A DNA stretch of 64,000 nucleotides from Manihot esculenta (lineage: Eukaryota; Streptophyta; Magnoliopsida; Malpighiales; Euphorbiaceae). The DNA is taken from the NCBI RefSeq assembly GCF_001659605.2, contig NC_035170.2:868001-932000 (forward strand). The letters run 5' to 3'. A program made the translations under genes and the position numbers. The notes below the pieces were generated by a model. The model was not told the DNA's origin. It saw nothing but the letters and a program-made list of their open reading frames with translations, and ran no database searches. Below are positions 23,592 to 36,600 of the stretch, in pieces. Each line of letters starts with the position of its first letter. Position 1 is the first letter of the stretch.

Positions 23592-26500
23592 TTCTGGTGG
23601 CGCGTGTAGGGAAGATCAACGGAATATCGTCTCTCGTTGAAGGCGATTCTAACGCGATGGAGATAATCTAGGTGCAGTGTTCGCTGAAAGAACTAATTTG
23701 GAGGATGGAAAGGGGATGCGTTTGCATGTCTCGCGGAGTATTATAGTGGAAGTTGACGGTGATGATGATGGGAGTTGCGGAAGTTGTGGTGTCAAATGAA
23801 CGGTGTTGATGAACTTCATTGCCCTCTTTAACTAGATTTTATATTTTTATATTCATCGCTTTTGAAAAAAAAATACTTGTGTGCTCTGTGTGTCGGTGGA
23901 CTCGTGAAGACCTCGGACCTCCCTCCACCGACAGAGCCGGTTTCAGTCTGCTTTTCGGACCTGAATTAGCAATCTATTTTAAGGTTTTGAGGCATTAAAA
24001 ACGGCTTTTAAGGGTTACATTTGGTTTTGATTTAATTTTAGTTTTAATTTGGTTTGATTTTGATCAAATTCATAGGTTAAACCTTTTCAAACTTGTTAAT
24101 TCTGTTTTAATCTAATTTCAATTAATTTAATTCAATTTTAATTTTATTTAATTTACTTTTGAACAGTTTTAATTTAATTTTGATTTCTTTTAATTTCTAA
24201 TACATGGTGATTGTTGAAGGGTAAATTTGAGTTTCAATTTGTTGGTGGTATTTATTTTTACTGTGAGCTTGTATGATTGTGGTTTTGCTTTTATGATGAC
24301 CTTTTGAAATCATATACTCAATTTGTGATATGAATATAATTAAATTGAGCTGAATTAATTTAAAAAATAAAACTTAATTTATAAAATTTTATATAAATTT
24401 AAATTTGAATAAAAATCAATTTATTAAAAATTTATTTAAATTTATTTTAAAAAATTTAAATTCGTGCTCGAACTAAAAGATTGATCCTCAAGGCTTCACA
24501 TGTTGGAACCGCTGCTATCATTGCCCCTAATGGTTTGCTTTCAACCTGGCCATTCTCTCTGCCTAGCCTTGGATCTTTGGTTTTGCGAGGCTTTGATATT
24601 CCTCTTGGCTAGTTTGGTGTTAGCTGAGCTTTTGATTTAAAGTGCCTTCTAACTTTTCTTTTTTCCTTGAAAAGTTAAAATATATATATATATATAATTT
24701 CACTTACCTTAAAATATATAATTTAATTTCTATTAAAATGATATATTACAGTATCGTATCTTTAATAAATAATATAAACCGCGTATAAAAATATTGACGT
24801 GATAAAAAAAATATAATTATTAATATAAAAATATATAAAAAATTATAGTTTCACTTATATTTATTTTAAAATTTATAATTTAATTTATAATAAATTAATA
24901 TTTTAAAATATAATTTTTATATCAATATTTTTAATAATATTAAAAAATTATTAATATTTATTAATGGTATAATATCAAATACTACTTTAATATAAATTAA
25001 ATCATAAAAAATAAATTAAAAACTGATAGGCATTTTTGTACTTCCCCTTTTTCTTTGTTTTCAGCTGAGGTTTTTTTTGAGATAAAACACTTTTACAGTG
25101 GTTTGCAGGGTGCTTGCTGAGCACTAGGTTGAGGTCCTCTTGTTCATGGGTTTGGGTAATTGGGTCATATATTTAAAAATGTGATATGGTTTGGGCCATA
25201 GACCTGTTTTTACTTATATTCATCTTTGATGTTTTTAAGGCATTAATGAAATATTTCTATTTTCTAAAAAAGCTAAAACTAATAAATAAAGAAAGAGAAT
25301 TAACTATTTAACCTTTATAGTATTTAAAAATTAATTAATTAATAATTTATTTTTAAAAAATATTAAAAATTACTAATGAGTTCGTATCATTAAAATTTTA
25401 AATTAATATCCTGATCTTCAATAATAAAATTATCATTTTCTTTATTAAAAGAATAACTAAAAGAACTGTGACTGAAGATATTTAAAAATTAAAATTAATA
25501 AAAATAATTAATTAATGAATTGTTGGGATTCAATATGTTGGTATCAAGCAAAGCAAAAGGAGTGAAAGTTATTTTGGTGTTTTGTTAAGGACCTTTCAAC
25601 TTTCAAACAATGGTCCAAAATAGTACTTGGGAAATATGAACGTTATCTTTTTTTCTGCCATAAATATATGCAATCAGATTTTTTTTTTTCAGAAAAATAG
25701 ATTAATATGCCGAAATTCGATTCATGTGGATCAACTGATTAGTCTGAGTTTAAATCGAACTAATTCATTTATTTCAAATTTTAAGAATATAAAATTAGAC
25801 AATTTAAATTTGTTAACATAAAATATTAAAACTAATTATATTTCGTGTAATTTAAAATAAATTTGAATAATTTATAACATAGTTATTGATGTTTACGAAA
25901 ATGCGCAGCTTAGTTTCTACGCTTATAAGAATAAATAATTTAGTCTTTATATTTTTATTTTATTAATAAAATATTTTTTCTATTAAAATTACTGTTAATC
26001 AACCATAAATTGGTAGAATTAACTTAAATTAAAAAGATTAAATTATTATAAATATTAAAATTATAAAAACTAAATTATTTCAAATTATCAAAATTAAATA
26101 GACTAAATTGTTAAAAAATAAAATTCAAAAAGAAATATTATAAACTACCTAATAAATTTTAATCTAATTCTAATTTGATACTAAACCATAATTGGATTTA
26201 CATAAAAAAGAAATATTTCACATGTAAAATTAACATATTATACATGAAAATAACAAATATGGAAATGATAATACCCAGTATAATTTGATGAGACTTTGAG
26301 GGTTAATTCTTAATCCCTTCTTAAAATACAATTTTTTATCTTGGAAATTAAAAAAAAAACCCAATCCAAGACAGAAGATTGATTTTTGTCAAACTTGTAT
26401 AACAAAAGAATATATAAATGAAGGTCCAAATGTAGAAGGTGGGACCACCTCTTACATTGCCACATCAGATAAGCCTAAGATGATGATGACTATTCTTTAT

Positions 26501-27517
26501 TGTCACAGAACTCAGAGACTTCCCTTTCAACTAAAGGCCAAATCTTCTTTCCAATTCCTATCTTCACTTCATCATTACATGCAAAAGCTGATCACCCTCT
26601 CTTGTGTGTATCTACCACACTCCCATGCAGTTACTTTTTTTTTTTTTTACAAATATGGGTGAATCGCTAGGCACCTTATTTGATCAAGAGACATAAATCT
26701 TGATCCTGAAATTTCAGCTTCAAATCTCATTTCCATCATTTAATGCGCTCTTAAAGTTTTTAAATGTTATAAAAATATATAAAAAATTTAAAATTATAAT
26801 AGTTATACGTAAACTAATCTAAATAATTTTTAAATTTATTTTTTATTTAATTTAAAATAATAATAATTTTTGACTCGTTTACTCTACTAAATTAGATATA
26901 ATTACTAAATTAAGATCAAATTTATAATATTGAATCGAATAGAATTGCTAAATTTATACTGAACTCTCAAATATCGTAATTCATTATAATTTTTAGATTT
27001 TATCTCAGTTAGTTTTAATATCAATTATAACGATTTAATCTAAACTGATTTAAATAAATTTTTATTTATTTTCTGTTTAATAAAAATAATTAATCTAAAT
27101 TCTTTAATAATTTTAACTCACCGTTATATACAATAAATCTTCGATGTTGGGCAAATGTCACAGCATCAATACGTTTTCTCAAATATAATATTAGAATTTG
27201 TTACTACTTCAACATTGAGCTATAGTGAACACTGTTCTCCAACTAGCTTTTGAAATATAATTAATTTCGGTCTGTTTTCTCAACATAAAGATAAGCTGAA
27301 TTCTCATATTAAATTCGTGTAGGGCAAATTAAAAAATATTAAAATAATAAAAATATTTCATAATTGTCATAGTAAATATTTAATTTAAAACAATATTAGC
27401 ACTTTATGTAAATAAACATTTAGTTAGATATACAAAATTAGCAATAGCAGAATTATATGTAAAATACTCCATATTGTGTATATCTCTTACAGCAACATTA
27501 ACATAAAATTATTTAAA

Positions 27518-28099
27518 AGGAAAATTACTTTTTAGTCCTTGAGATTTAACGTAATTAATACTTCTGTTCCTCTATTTTGGCGATCCAACACTTAAATCCC
27601 TCACTTTATTTTCTGTCCAAATTCGTAGTCCTTCCGTCCAAAATAGCCGTTTGGAACACGTGAATTGACAAAATTAACCCTCACTAAACCCAAACCCAAA
27701 TGCCTATTCTTCTTCTCCTTCTTCTTCTTCTTCTTCTTTCTACCCCCCTTTCTGCACCTTCTTCTTCTTCTTCTTCTTCTTCCTATCCTTTTTGCAACTT
27801 CTTCTTTTTCTTCTTCTTCTTTATTCTTTTTCTTCCTACCCTTTCTGCAACTTCTTCTTCTGCAACTGGAGAAAACATGAAAGAGAAAAAAAAAAAGGAA
27901 TTTCACATTAAGTGAAGGGTATTTCTGGAAAAAATTATCACCTCTCACTTTTGACTCTTTGACCAAACGGTTTAAATGGACGGAAGGACTACGAATTTGG
28001 ACGGAAGAGAAAGTGAGAGACTTAAGTGTTGGGTCGCCAAAATAGAGGGATAGAAGTATTAATTACGTTAAATCTCAGGGACTAAGAAGTAATTTTCTC
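27518..28099. mobile_element. MITE with ~140 bp terminal inverted repeats, Mutator-type target duplication
   Basis: The left end AGGAAAATTACTTTTTAGTC and the complement of the right end (GAGAAAATTACTTCTTAGTC) match. Inverted similarity runs about 140 bp inward on each side, to the sequence around CCAAAATAGCCGTTTGG. Perfect 9-bp direct repeats TTATTTAAA flank it at 27509-27517 and 28100-28108. A 9-bp duplication is typical of Mutator-like transposition. The centre is a CTT/TTC-rich microsatellite (27716-27865) and codes for nothing. Confidence 0.85.
27716..27865. repeat. CTT-rich microsatellite in MITE core
   Basis: Interrupted TTC/CTT runs form the core of the inverted-repeat element. They produce poly-Leu/Phe or poly-Lys/Arg open frames that are not genes. 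Confidence 0.8.
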
Positions 28100-28734
28100 T
28101 TATTTAAATAATCTTTTCTTTTATATGCAAATGATATTATTTTTATCACATCACATTAATAAAAAAAAAATTTTTATTGAGTTTGGCAATATAAATTTTA
28201 AATGTCAGATATTATGAATTTTTAAAAAATTATAAATAATTAAGTGTTTTTTTGGAAATAATTAAGCCCATTACCCGTCAGGGATTCTGTGTTCGTCTAT
28301 TTGAACCGACAAAGACATGTCATGCTATTGTTATCATCGTATAAAACACTAAATTACCTTCTCAGAAAAGGTCATCTCCTTGTCTGTATTATCACATCGC
28401 ACCTTTATATAATCAATAATAGTAGGGGTGTTATGGTCTTTTCATGTTTCTCCAGTGAGCTTACGTTGTTTGCTTTATGTTTATTCTATGTTGGATCTTT
28501 AAAGAAGATAGCCGTTAGAGGCACTGTTGAAGCATTAAAAGGCCAGATGATGAGATAACCCATGAATGAAAAACTGGTCAAAATAATGTTCATTGAGAAG
28601 AGAGAAATTTATACAAAGATTAAGAAAAAAAAATTAAAAAAACTAGCCGTTATGAGGAGCAGAGCCTCTCTCTCCCACCTCTCTGCAGCAACTCATATGC
28701 CTTCCACTGACAAATTGTCTCCAATTACAAAGAT

Positions 28735-28743
<9 letters not shown>

Positions 28744-28770
<27 letters not shown>
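28744..28770. promoter_or_regulatory. (CT)n tract in the kinase leader/promoter
   Basis: A pure CT run lies about 190 bp before the start codon. A complementary GA-rich tract follows at 28868-28898. CT/GA repeats are binding sites of plant BBR/BPC (GAGA-binding) factors and are common in 5' leaders of developmental genes. Function here is inferred. Confidence 0.5.
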
Positions 28771-28782
28771 GGAGGGGATGCT

Positions 28783-28788
28783 CACGTG
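28783..28788. promoter_or_regulatory. G-box CACGTG
   Basis: CACGTG(G) lies between the CT tract and the start codon of the kinase gene. It may be an ABA- or light-response element, but only its position supports this. Confidence 0.3.
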
Positions 28789-28867
28789 GTCTCTAACAGA
28801 AACCCCACCTCTAATTCACATTACAAAATGTTTTAGCTTCTGTTTCATTGTTGCTAGAGTTCAAACA

Positions 28868-28898
28868 AGAGAGGGAGAGAGAGGGGGAGAGAGAGAGC
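28868..28898. promoter_or_regulatory. GA-rich tract in kinase 5' leader
   Basis: GAGAGGGAGAGAGAGGGGGA and continuing GA repeats lie about 60-90 bp upstream of the ATG. They could base-pair with the upstream CT tract in a leader transcript. Confidence 0.45.
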
Positions 28899-28956
28899 GC
28901 AGGAAAGCAAAATCATCTTATTGTTTTCTGGAGTATATTTCTATTTCTTGAGAGTT

Positions 28957-31543
28957 ATGGAGAATCTAAACAAACGTTTCAACAATTTCTGCAGATACCC
29001 TTTTCGGAGTTTTGCTGATCGGCGTTGTATTTCCAATAAGAAGAAGGAGAAATGGAAGATTCAGTTGGAATTCAAACTACCATTTTTACAACATACCCAG
29101 GTTTTTTTCTTGTTCCTTCAGCTGCTCATTTTTCTCATTCAACCTGTTGCAAGCCAAGATTGGGATGGTGTAGTTGTCACCCAAGCTGATTTTCAAGCAT
29201 TGCAAGCTTTTAAAGCTGAGCTAGTTGACACAAAAGGGTTCTTGAAGAGCTGGAATGATAGTGGTTATGGAGCTTGTTCTGGTGGTTGGATTGGAATCAA
29301 GTGTGCTCAAGGCCAAGTTATTGTAATCCAGCTTCCTTGGAAAGGATTAGGAGGCAGAATTACTGATAAAATTGGCCAACTTCAAGCACTTCGAAAGCTC
29401 AGCCTCCATGATAATCTCATCGGCGGCTCAATCCCTAAGACACTGGGACTCATCCCAAGTCTTAGAGGGGTTCAATTATTCAACAACAGGCTTTCGGGTT
29501 CAATCCCTTCTTCTTTAGGTTCTTGTCCTTTGCTTCAAACTCTAGACCTTAGTAACAACTCTCTCACTGGGACTATTCCAGAGAGCCTTGCAAATTCTTC
29601 CAAGATTTTTAGACTCAATCTGAGCTATAATTCATTGTCAGGTTCCATTCCACTGAACCTCACTCGCTCTTTCTCTCTCATTTTCCTAGACCTCCAATAC
29701 AATAACCTCTCTGGAACCATTCCTGCTTCTCTGGGAAAGTTAAGTGAGCTCCAAGAGATTTCACTTGCTCATAACCAAATCAGTGGAGCCATTCCAGTTG
29801 AAATTGGTGGGCTCTCTAGGCTAAGAACATTAGATATTTCTAACAATGCCATTAATGGAAGCTTGCCCATTAGTCTCTCTAATCTATCCTCACTTGTTCT
29901 TTTAAATCTTGAGAACAACAACCTTGATAATCAAATCCCTGAAGCTGTTGGCGGATTGCATAACCTTTCTGTTTTGAACTTGAAAAGAAACCGATTTATT
30001 GGTAATATTCCTGCAACATTAGGAAACATTTCCAAAATCATACAACTTGATTTATCACAGAATAAGCTCAGTGGAGAAATCCCAGATTCTCTAGCCAACC
30101 TGCAAAACCTTGTTTCCTTCAATGTTTCTTACAATAACCTCTCTGGTCCTGTTCCCACTCCTCTATCTAAAAAATTCAATTCAAGCTCTTTTGTGGGTAA
30201 CATTCAACTATGTGGATTTAGTGGTGCAGCTCCATGTCCTTCTCAAGCACCTTCCCAGAGTGTCGCTCCACCACCGGAGACGCCCAAGAAACATCATCGG
30301 AAACTGAGTACCAAAGACATAATTCTCATTGCTGCTGGAGCTCTTCTCCTTGTCCTAATCATACTTTGCTGCATTCTGCTCTTTTGCTTGATAAGGAAAA
30401 GGGCAGCTTCAAAAGCCAAAGATGGTCAAGCCACAGCGAGAGCTGCAGCAGCAGCAGGAGTTGGAAAGGGAGCTCCGCCAGTAGCTGGTGAAGTTGAAGC
30501 CGGAGGAGAAGCTGGAGGGAAACTAGTTCATTTTGATGGGCCCTTAGCGTTTACAGCAGACGATCTCTTGTGTGCAACTGCAGAAATTATGGGGAAAAGC
30601 ACCTATGGAACTGTCTATAAGGCCACATTAGAGGATGGAAATCAAGTTGCAGTGAAAAGATTAAGAGAAAAGATCACCAAAAGCCAGAGAGAATTCGAAA
30701 ACGAGGTCAATGCTCTTGGAAAAATCAGACACCCAAATCTCTTAGCATTGAGAGCTTATTACATGGGACCTAAAGGAGAGAAGCTTCTTGTTTTTGACTA
30801 CATGCCTAAAGGAAGTCTTGCAACTTTCCTCCATGGTAAAATGCAATCTTTTTCTTGTTTTCTACAACTTGAATCCATTATCAGCAAGTGACATGTTCTA
30901 TGTTGTTGCAGCTAGAGGACCTGATACGCCTATTGATTGGCCAACAAGAATGAGGATAGCTCAGGGTATGACAAGAGGCTTGTTCTATCTTCACAATCAT
31001 GAGAACATAATCCATGGGAATCTTACATCAAGCAATGTTCTTCTTGATGAGAATGCAAATGCAAGAATTGCAGATTATGGGTTATCTAGATTAATGACAG
31101 CTGCTGCAAATACTAATGTAATTGCAACTGCAGGTGCATTAGGCTACCGAGCACCTGAGCTTTCAAAGCTTAAGAAAGCAAACACAAAAACAGACGTATA
31201 CAGCCTTGGAGTGATCATATTAGAACTTCTTACTGGGAAATCTCCAGGAGAAGCCATGAATGGTGTGGATTTGCCTCAGTGGGTTGCTTCTATTGTGAAG
31301 GAGGAGTGGACTAATGAAGTTTTTGATTTGGAACTGATGAAGGATGCTTCTACAATTGGTGATGAATTGCTTAACACATTGAAACTAGCTTTGCATTGTG
31401 TTGATCCTTCGCCATCAGCAAGGCCTGAGGTTCAACAAGTCCTTCAGCACCTAGAAGAGATTAGACCAGATACTTCTGCTGCTGCGAGCTCTGTGCCGTC
31501 TGGAGGAGAGGATGGTGCAGGAGTTCCCTCAACCAGTGATTAA
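28957..31543 (+). CDS. LRR receptor-like kinase, IMK2/IMK3 (MRLK) type, probably catalytically atypical
   Basis: Two exons (28957-30835 and 30912-31543) encode 836 residues. Residues 48-66 are a hydrophobic signal segment ending A-S-Q. An LRR N-terminal cap with D-W-D-G-V-V-V-T-Q follows, then about eleven LRRs with the S-G-x-I-P pattern, a transmembrane helix at about 453-480 and a kinase domain at about 536-810. The glycine loop is M-G-K-S-T-Y-G-T-V and the ATP lysine is in V-A-V-K-R. The catalytic loop reads I-I-H-G-N-L instead of H-R-D, and D-F-G reads D-Y-G. Arabidopsis IMK2 shares the second change and is described as probably inactive. The intron inside the kinase domain (CATG|GTAAAA...GCAG|CT) is typical. 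The family is expressed in shoot and floral meristems; MRLK was reported to interact with AGL24. The ~47 residues before the signal segment are unusually long. IMK2 and IMK3 cannot be separated by eye. Confidence 0.93.
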
Positions 31544-33666
31544 GCAAGCCATTGAAGAAGAAAGATATGTAGTTTGGTGGCAGAGAGAGAGAGAGATTAG
31601 GAAGTAGAGTAGAGGACAGATTCTTTGATTCTTAAGTGTTGGTTTTGAGTGTTAAATTTCATGTCTGTAAATACTAGTTTGTTTGAAATCTATTCAAGGA
31701 TTCTGATTCTAGAACTCCAGCTGTGTGTGCAATCAATCAAGGATTTTCTTTTTTGGCAAAGATAGCTCATTTCAGCTTTTCAATAACTGGTTTTGCAGAT
31801 TTCATTCTTCTGCAGTGAATCAATCATTAATAAAAAGGCAATCTTTGCATCCAAAAGCCATCCTTCCTTTCTCAGATTACTTCTTCCCATCTAAAATTTT
31901 AATTTTTACCTTTCACCTCATCTCTTCTCAGTAGAATGCATACTGAAGCTAGTGAAAGAATTAGGTCATGGAGAAGCAGGTTGCACAGTGAGTTTGATGA
32001 AATCAAATGTGATTTTGTTTGGAAAAGGAGATAAAAAGAAAAGAAATGGAAAAAGAGATGACACATTAAAATCCCTGCTAAAATCTTTATATATAAATTT
32101 ATTAATAATTTAAATTAAAATTAAGAAAATAAGTTATTAAGAAATTGTATTTACTTTTCATGCCATTAAAGTAAAATTCTATTTCCATACCTGACCTCTT
32201 CCTGACATAGGCAAAATTGTAAATGTCTCCTTCATTACCAACTTACCAACTCTGCCATGAAAGCTTCTCTTCAATAAATTCAACTTTAAGGAAACTCTTC
32301 ATTATTATTTGAAAAAGAACAGTGCTTTTAATATATATTTTAAAAAAAAATTAACTTCTTTAGTACAAGATGGGACAGGAGACTTCAATTTCAGTCTTTA
32401 TTCAAATTAAGAGGTGTACCTATTATAGAGATATTAAGGAAGACTTCAGGCTTAATTCTTTATTCAAATTAAATTCTGACAACTCCTATAGAAAGTGCCT
32501 TTGTTTTCAAGTAAGATTTAAAGAAAGATGGATCTTACCGAAGGTGGCCAAATGTGACGTGTGTTTAAACTTTAAAAATGCATGCATGGAAATTTTTTAA
32601 TGATCAATGAGATGGCCTCAGCCAAATACACCTTCTTAATCATGTAATAAGTCAAAGACAATGGAGGACAACCTTCTAATCAAACCATTTCCATCTCTCT
32701 ATCTATTTGGACTTTTGATTGATATGCATTTGAAAAGAATGTGTTTGTCTATTCTATGCTTTGTTTTTTCTTTATATTACTTGGAAACTTGGATTGCTTT
32801 AGAGTATATGATATTTATATTGACTAAAAATGTATACTAATCCCCACCACAGGTCTATTCCAGTTTGGTTTCATATTAAAATCCCCATTTTGCTAACTCA
32901 TTTTAAAATAGTTTTAGTTGGGCTTGATTTTAATTTACCTAGATTCGATCGATTATGATTCAATTTACCATTACTATTAGTAAGAGTGAATAATAATCGA
33001 TTCAAATTGAAATAACTCAATCAATTCAAATTGAAATAACTCAATCAATTCAATTTCATATTCTTTCAGTTTAATTCGATTTTAAATTTCACATAATTTA
33101 GTTATTTTGAATCGATTTAATTTTAATAAAAAATTAATAAAATTAAAGTAAACCGATTAATTAATATTATGTTATTTTGATAATATAAAAAAATAAAATA
33201 TTAACTAAAATTAAAATATTTTAATTAAATTTAATAAAATAATATATTAAAAATAATCTAACTAATCGAACCGAATTAATCTGATTTAATTTAAATTAAC
33301 TTTTATTTTTATTCAATTTAATTTAATATTTATAAATATTAAATTTTAATTTTTAATTTCAATTTAATTCGATTTTAAATTGAAACGCACGGAATCCTGC
33401 CCTAACTGACTTGTGCCTATCATTTGACAATGCTACCACCAATACGATTCTTGAATACAATTCTGCTCCTTGCCCCGCTAAGTGCCTTACGTGGAAACCA
33501 ATTGTCCTTCCATCACCAGCCTTCAACGACGTATCAGCAAACAGCCTTAAAAACCTCTGGAAAAAGTTGAAATCAAGTATACTGTAAAATAACCAAATTA
33601 TCTTCTTCAAAATGAATTTCTCTTTAAAAAAAAAATCCTATGTAATTACAAAACAAGAAAACATAA
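31544..33666. other. Intergenic region, AT-rich, with a decayed inverted-repeat element
   Basis: The first ~250 bp are the kinase 3' UTR. 32940-33400 is full of CGATTT/AAATCG words (AATCGATT, ATTCGATTTTAAAT, CTAATCGAACCGAAT) that resemble a diverged copy of the element at 48627-49098. No gene is supported; the 83-codon frame at 33359-33610 (-) has no recognisable relatives. Confidence 0.5.
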
Positions 33667-36600
33667 TCATCTCATAATTTCTTCTCGACAAGAAATATAT
33701 GGATTACAACTCTCAATTGTCTTAATACAAAACTGCTGATGATTGTATCCATCATCCAACTCACTACGTTTTACAACTAACACTGACAATGAACTATCTC
33801 TGAAGTCCGATGAAGCAAGAACATCTCCTAACAAACCCAGCTCTACATACTCAACCCATTGCTTCATTTCTTTCTGAAATTGTGGTATTCTTATATTCTT
33901 CCCTACTATAACAAGATTATAATTTTTCCTCAATGATCTAATCACCTCCATCATTTGTAACCCATTATTTGCAGCCATCTCTGAGCAAACAACACTAGCA
34001 TTTCCTGCAGTTTTCTCCTTAAACTCATTCATGGCTATCTCATCCAATTGCCTCTCCATCTCAAACATGAGTCCTTCTTCCTGTTTGCAACGAATTTTGA
34101 ATACTGTGACTCCCACTTTTGGATTCCCCGACATTCTACTTGCTAATGCTAGAGCTTCACGATCATCAGCACCACCAGCAAAAAGCACAGCAACATTGAA
34201 GCTGTGATTTGAGTTTATCATCTCTAGAGACAATCCTCTATCTATTAAGATTCCAATAGTACATGAAGCTTGTAATTGTAGCATAGCATTAAAATTCCTT
34301 ACACAGCTTTGTATAGTAATAACTTCTTGATGTCCACCAAATGGGACAATGATCAAAGGAACTTGTCTGTCTTGAGCAAGATTACAAATGATGTTATGCA
34401 TGCTTTTGTAAGGAGCAACAGCTATGAATGGCTGTACTGTGATTGCACCAGAATACTTATTATTATCTGCTGCAAAATTGTTGAAAGCTCTCATTATGTG
34501 ATGTGAGCATTTGGGTACGAATCTTTTTTTATATTTGTTGTAGGGGATCAACAATGGAGCTGATCGGCCGACAAGGTCAACTAAGTGGGTGATATAGGCA
34601 CAGACTGCTCTGTTTTTACTGGGATTGAAAACTTTGAGCAAGGTGATAAGGCCATGGACATTACCTTCATGAAAAACACATGAAAGAACACGTAATTCAA
34701 CATCTTTAGGAGTTGATTGGAGTGTTCGTAATCTCATTGCTTTACCATGCAGATACGCAGTTGTTAGACTAACATGAGGCTTATAGAGAATTTCTGTTAA
34801 AGGGAATGTAATACTGTTTGAGAAGAGGCAAAATAGGATTAATGTGGCATAATTCTGATTATTCATAAGCTGCAATAAAGAAAAATAAGAAAGAAATCAG
34901 TACGTAATTAAATTCACAATCATTAATAAATAAATAAATAATTAGATGTGTAGCACCAATACGCAACAATCATATGCTGCTGACATAAATTTACAGCAGC
35001 ATAAAATTGTGATAATATATATTTTGCAGCAAAATTATAATTGGGGTTAAAAAAATAATTTACTAGACGTGTAACAACAATATGCAATATTCATATGGTG
35101 CTGATATAAATTTATAACAACAAGATATAATTACTATATATTTCTGTTATAAAATTATAGTCATAGATATTTTACAGTAAAATTATAATTGTTAAAAAAA
35201 TAATTTATTAGCAACAATGAATATTAATGCTATTTTTTTATGCATGATAGCGTTAATTATTAATATTATTATCATATGTTAATTAATATAGTAATAATTA
35301 TTGTTGTTACTGTCATATATTAGTCGTCTAATAGTAAAATTAGTGTTACTCTAAAATTTTTTGCTGTTAATTATAATATTTGTTATAGTATTAGATGCGC
35401 ATATATACCTTATCTGCTCGCCATCTTTCATACAGGGTGAAATCTTCTATGCCTTTGAAGTTCAGAATCAATCCCAACAAGAAAGCATTCTTAAATCTTA
35501 TATCAAAAAGCACAGAAGCCAATGCAATTGCTAATGTCTTTGACAAATTCAACATAAAAAGGTAGAAAAAGAAGCCGAAGAATGCTTCCATATCCTTTAT
35601 TGATGAGACATCTGTTAGAAAACCAACTTGAATGTAGAACAAAGGCAAGAAGAATTGAGTGATCATGAGCTCTGATTTTTGTACTATGGTTGAACCAAGT
35701 GGAGGTCCATCTGGTACGAGAAAACCCATGATCAAAGCACCAGGAACAAAGGATATCCATAAAATGTCTGATATTAAAACCATTATCAAAGCTCCGACAA
35801 GAATTGCTATGACAAAGAACTCATTCACAGATTGTCCCTCTGGAGTTTTCTTGCTGATTTGTAATAAAGCTGGCCTTATTACATATATAGCAAAAAATAT
35901 CACAGTGCATTGTTGAAGCAAATACTTTAACGCAGTGAAATAAGTTCCAGCTGTAGAAAACATTAACACGAGTACGTAAATGTTAGAAAGCAATGCTGTA
36001 AAAGCTTCAGTTAGCATGGAACAAGAGACTGCAAGTTGTCCTAATTCTGTAGTTATAAGGTCTTGTTCTTCCAAGTTATTGGCAACAGCAGAGAATAAAC
36101 TCTGTGTTAGAGAAAATCCAATGAAGGAAAATGGCATATTACGAAGACATCGTAGAATTTGGTTCTTCATGGAATTTGGGAAAAAATGGGAGAATACTAT
36201 AGGAAACAAGTAGCTAGATATAGCTATTGCCCAAACATTTTTTGCTTTCTTTAGCATTGAAGCTAAGTCTCTTTTTACAGCAGTAAGGAAGATGAAATAT
36301 GATATTCCAAGCTTTACCAATGTATTGAATACTAGCATCTCTTTTGCTGGATATAATGTTTCCATGAATTTCTTATTGCGCCCAAAGACAGAGGGTCCTA
36401 AGACAATCCCAGCCTGTAAGAAAAATTATCAATCTATGTTAAGACATGGATTAGTCTTCATCTAACACAATTTAAAAATTTTTAAAAAAAATTTATCTAA
36501 AACAGAATGAAAAATTTTAATTTTTAATTAGTTAAATATATAAATCAATTTGTATACTCGAATGCGTATAATAATTTTATTACTAGTCAATCGCTAAAGA

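Larger units (their letters stand above)
23592..28956. other. Intergenic region between PRA1 and the IMK-type kinase
   Basis: 23592-23820 is probably the PRA1 promoter. The rest is AT-rich and holds the inverted-repeat element at 27518-28099, a TA-rich tract near 24680 and old low-complexity repeats. 28600-28956 is the promoter and leader of the kinase gene. No gene is supported. Confidence 0.6.

Noticed and set aside
26640..26760. tRNA-like boxes (GGGTGAATCGCTAGG and GCTTCAAATCTC)
   Set aside because: The second box is a poor match to the B-box and no body or tail could be traced; too weak to list as a SINE.
27601..27966. Open frames full of Lys/Arg/Glu or Leu/Phe on both strands
   Set aside because: They are translations of the CTT microsatellite inside a MITE.
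33359..33610. 83-codon minus-strand frame downstream of the CHX gene
   Set aside because: The most open frame of its region, but no start context, no family resemblance, and its 3' part overlaps AT-rich repeat sequence.
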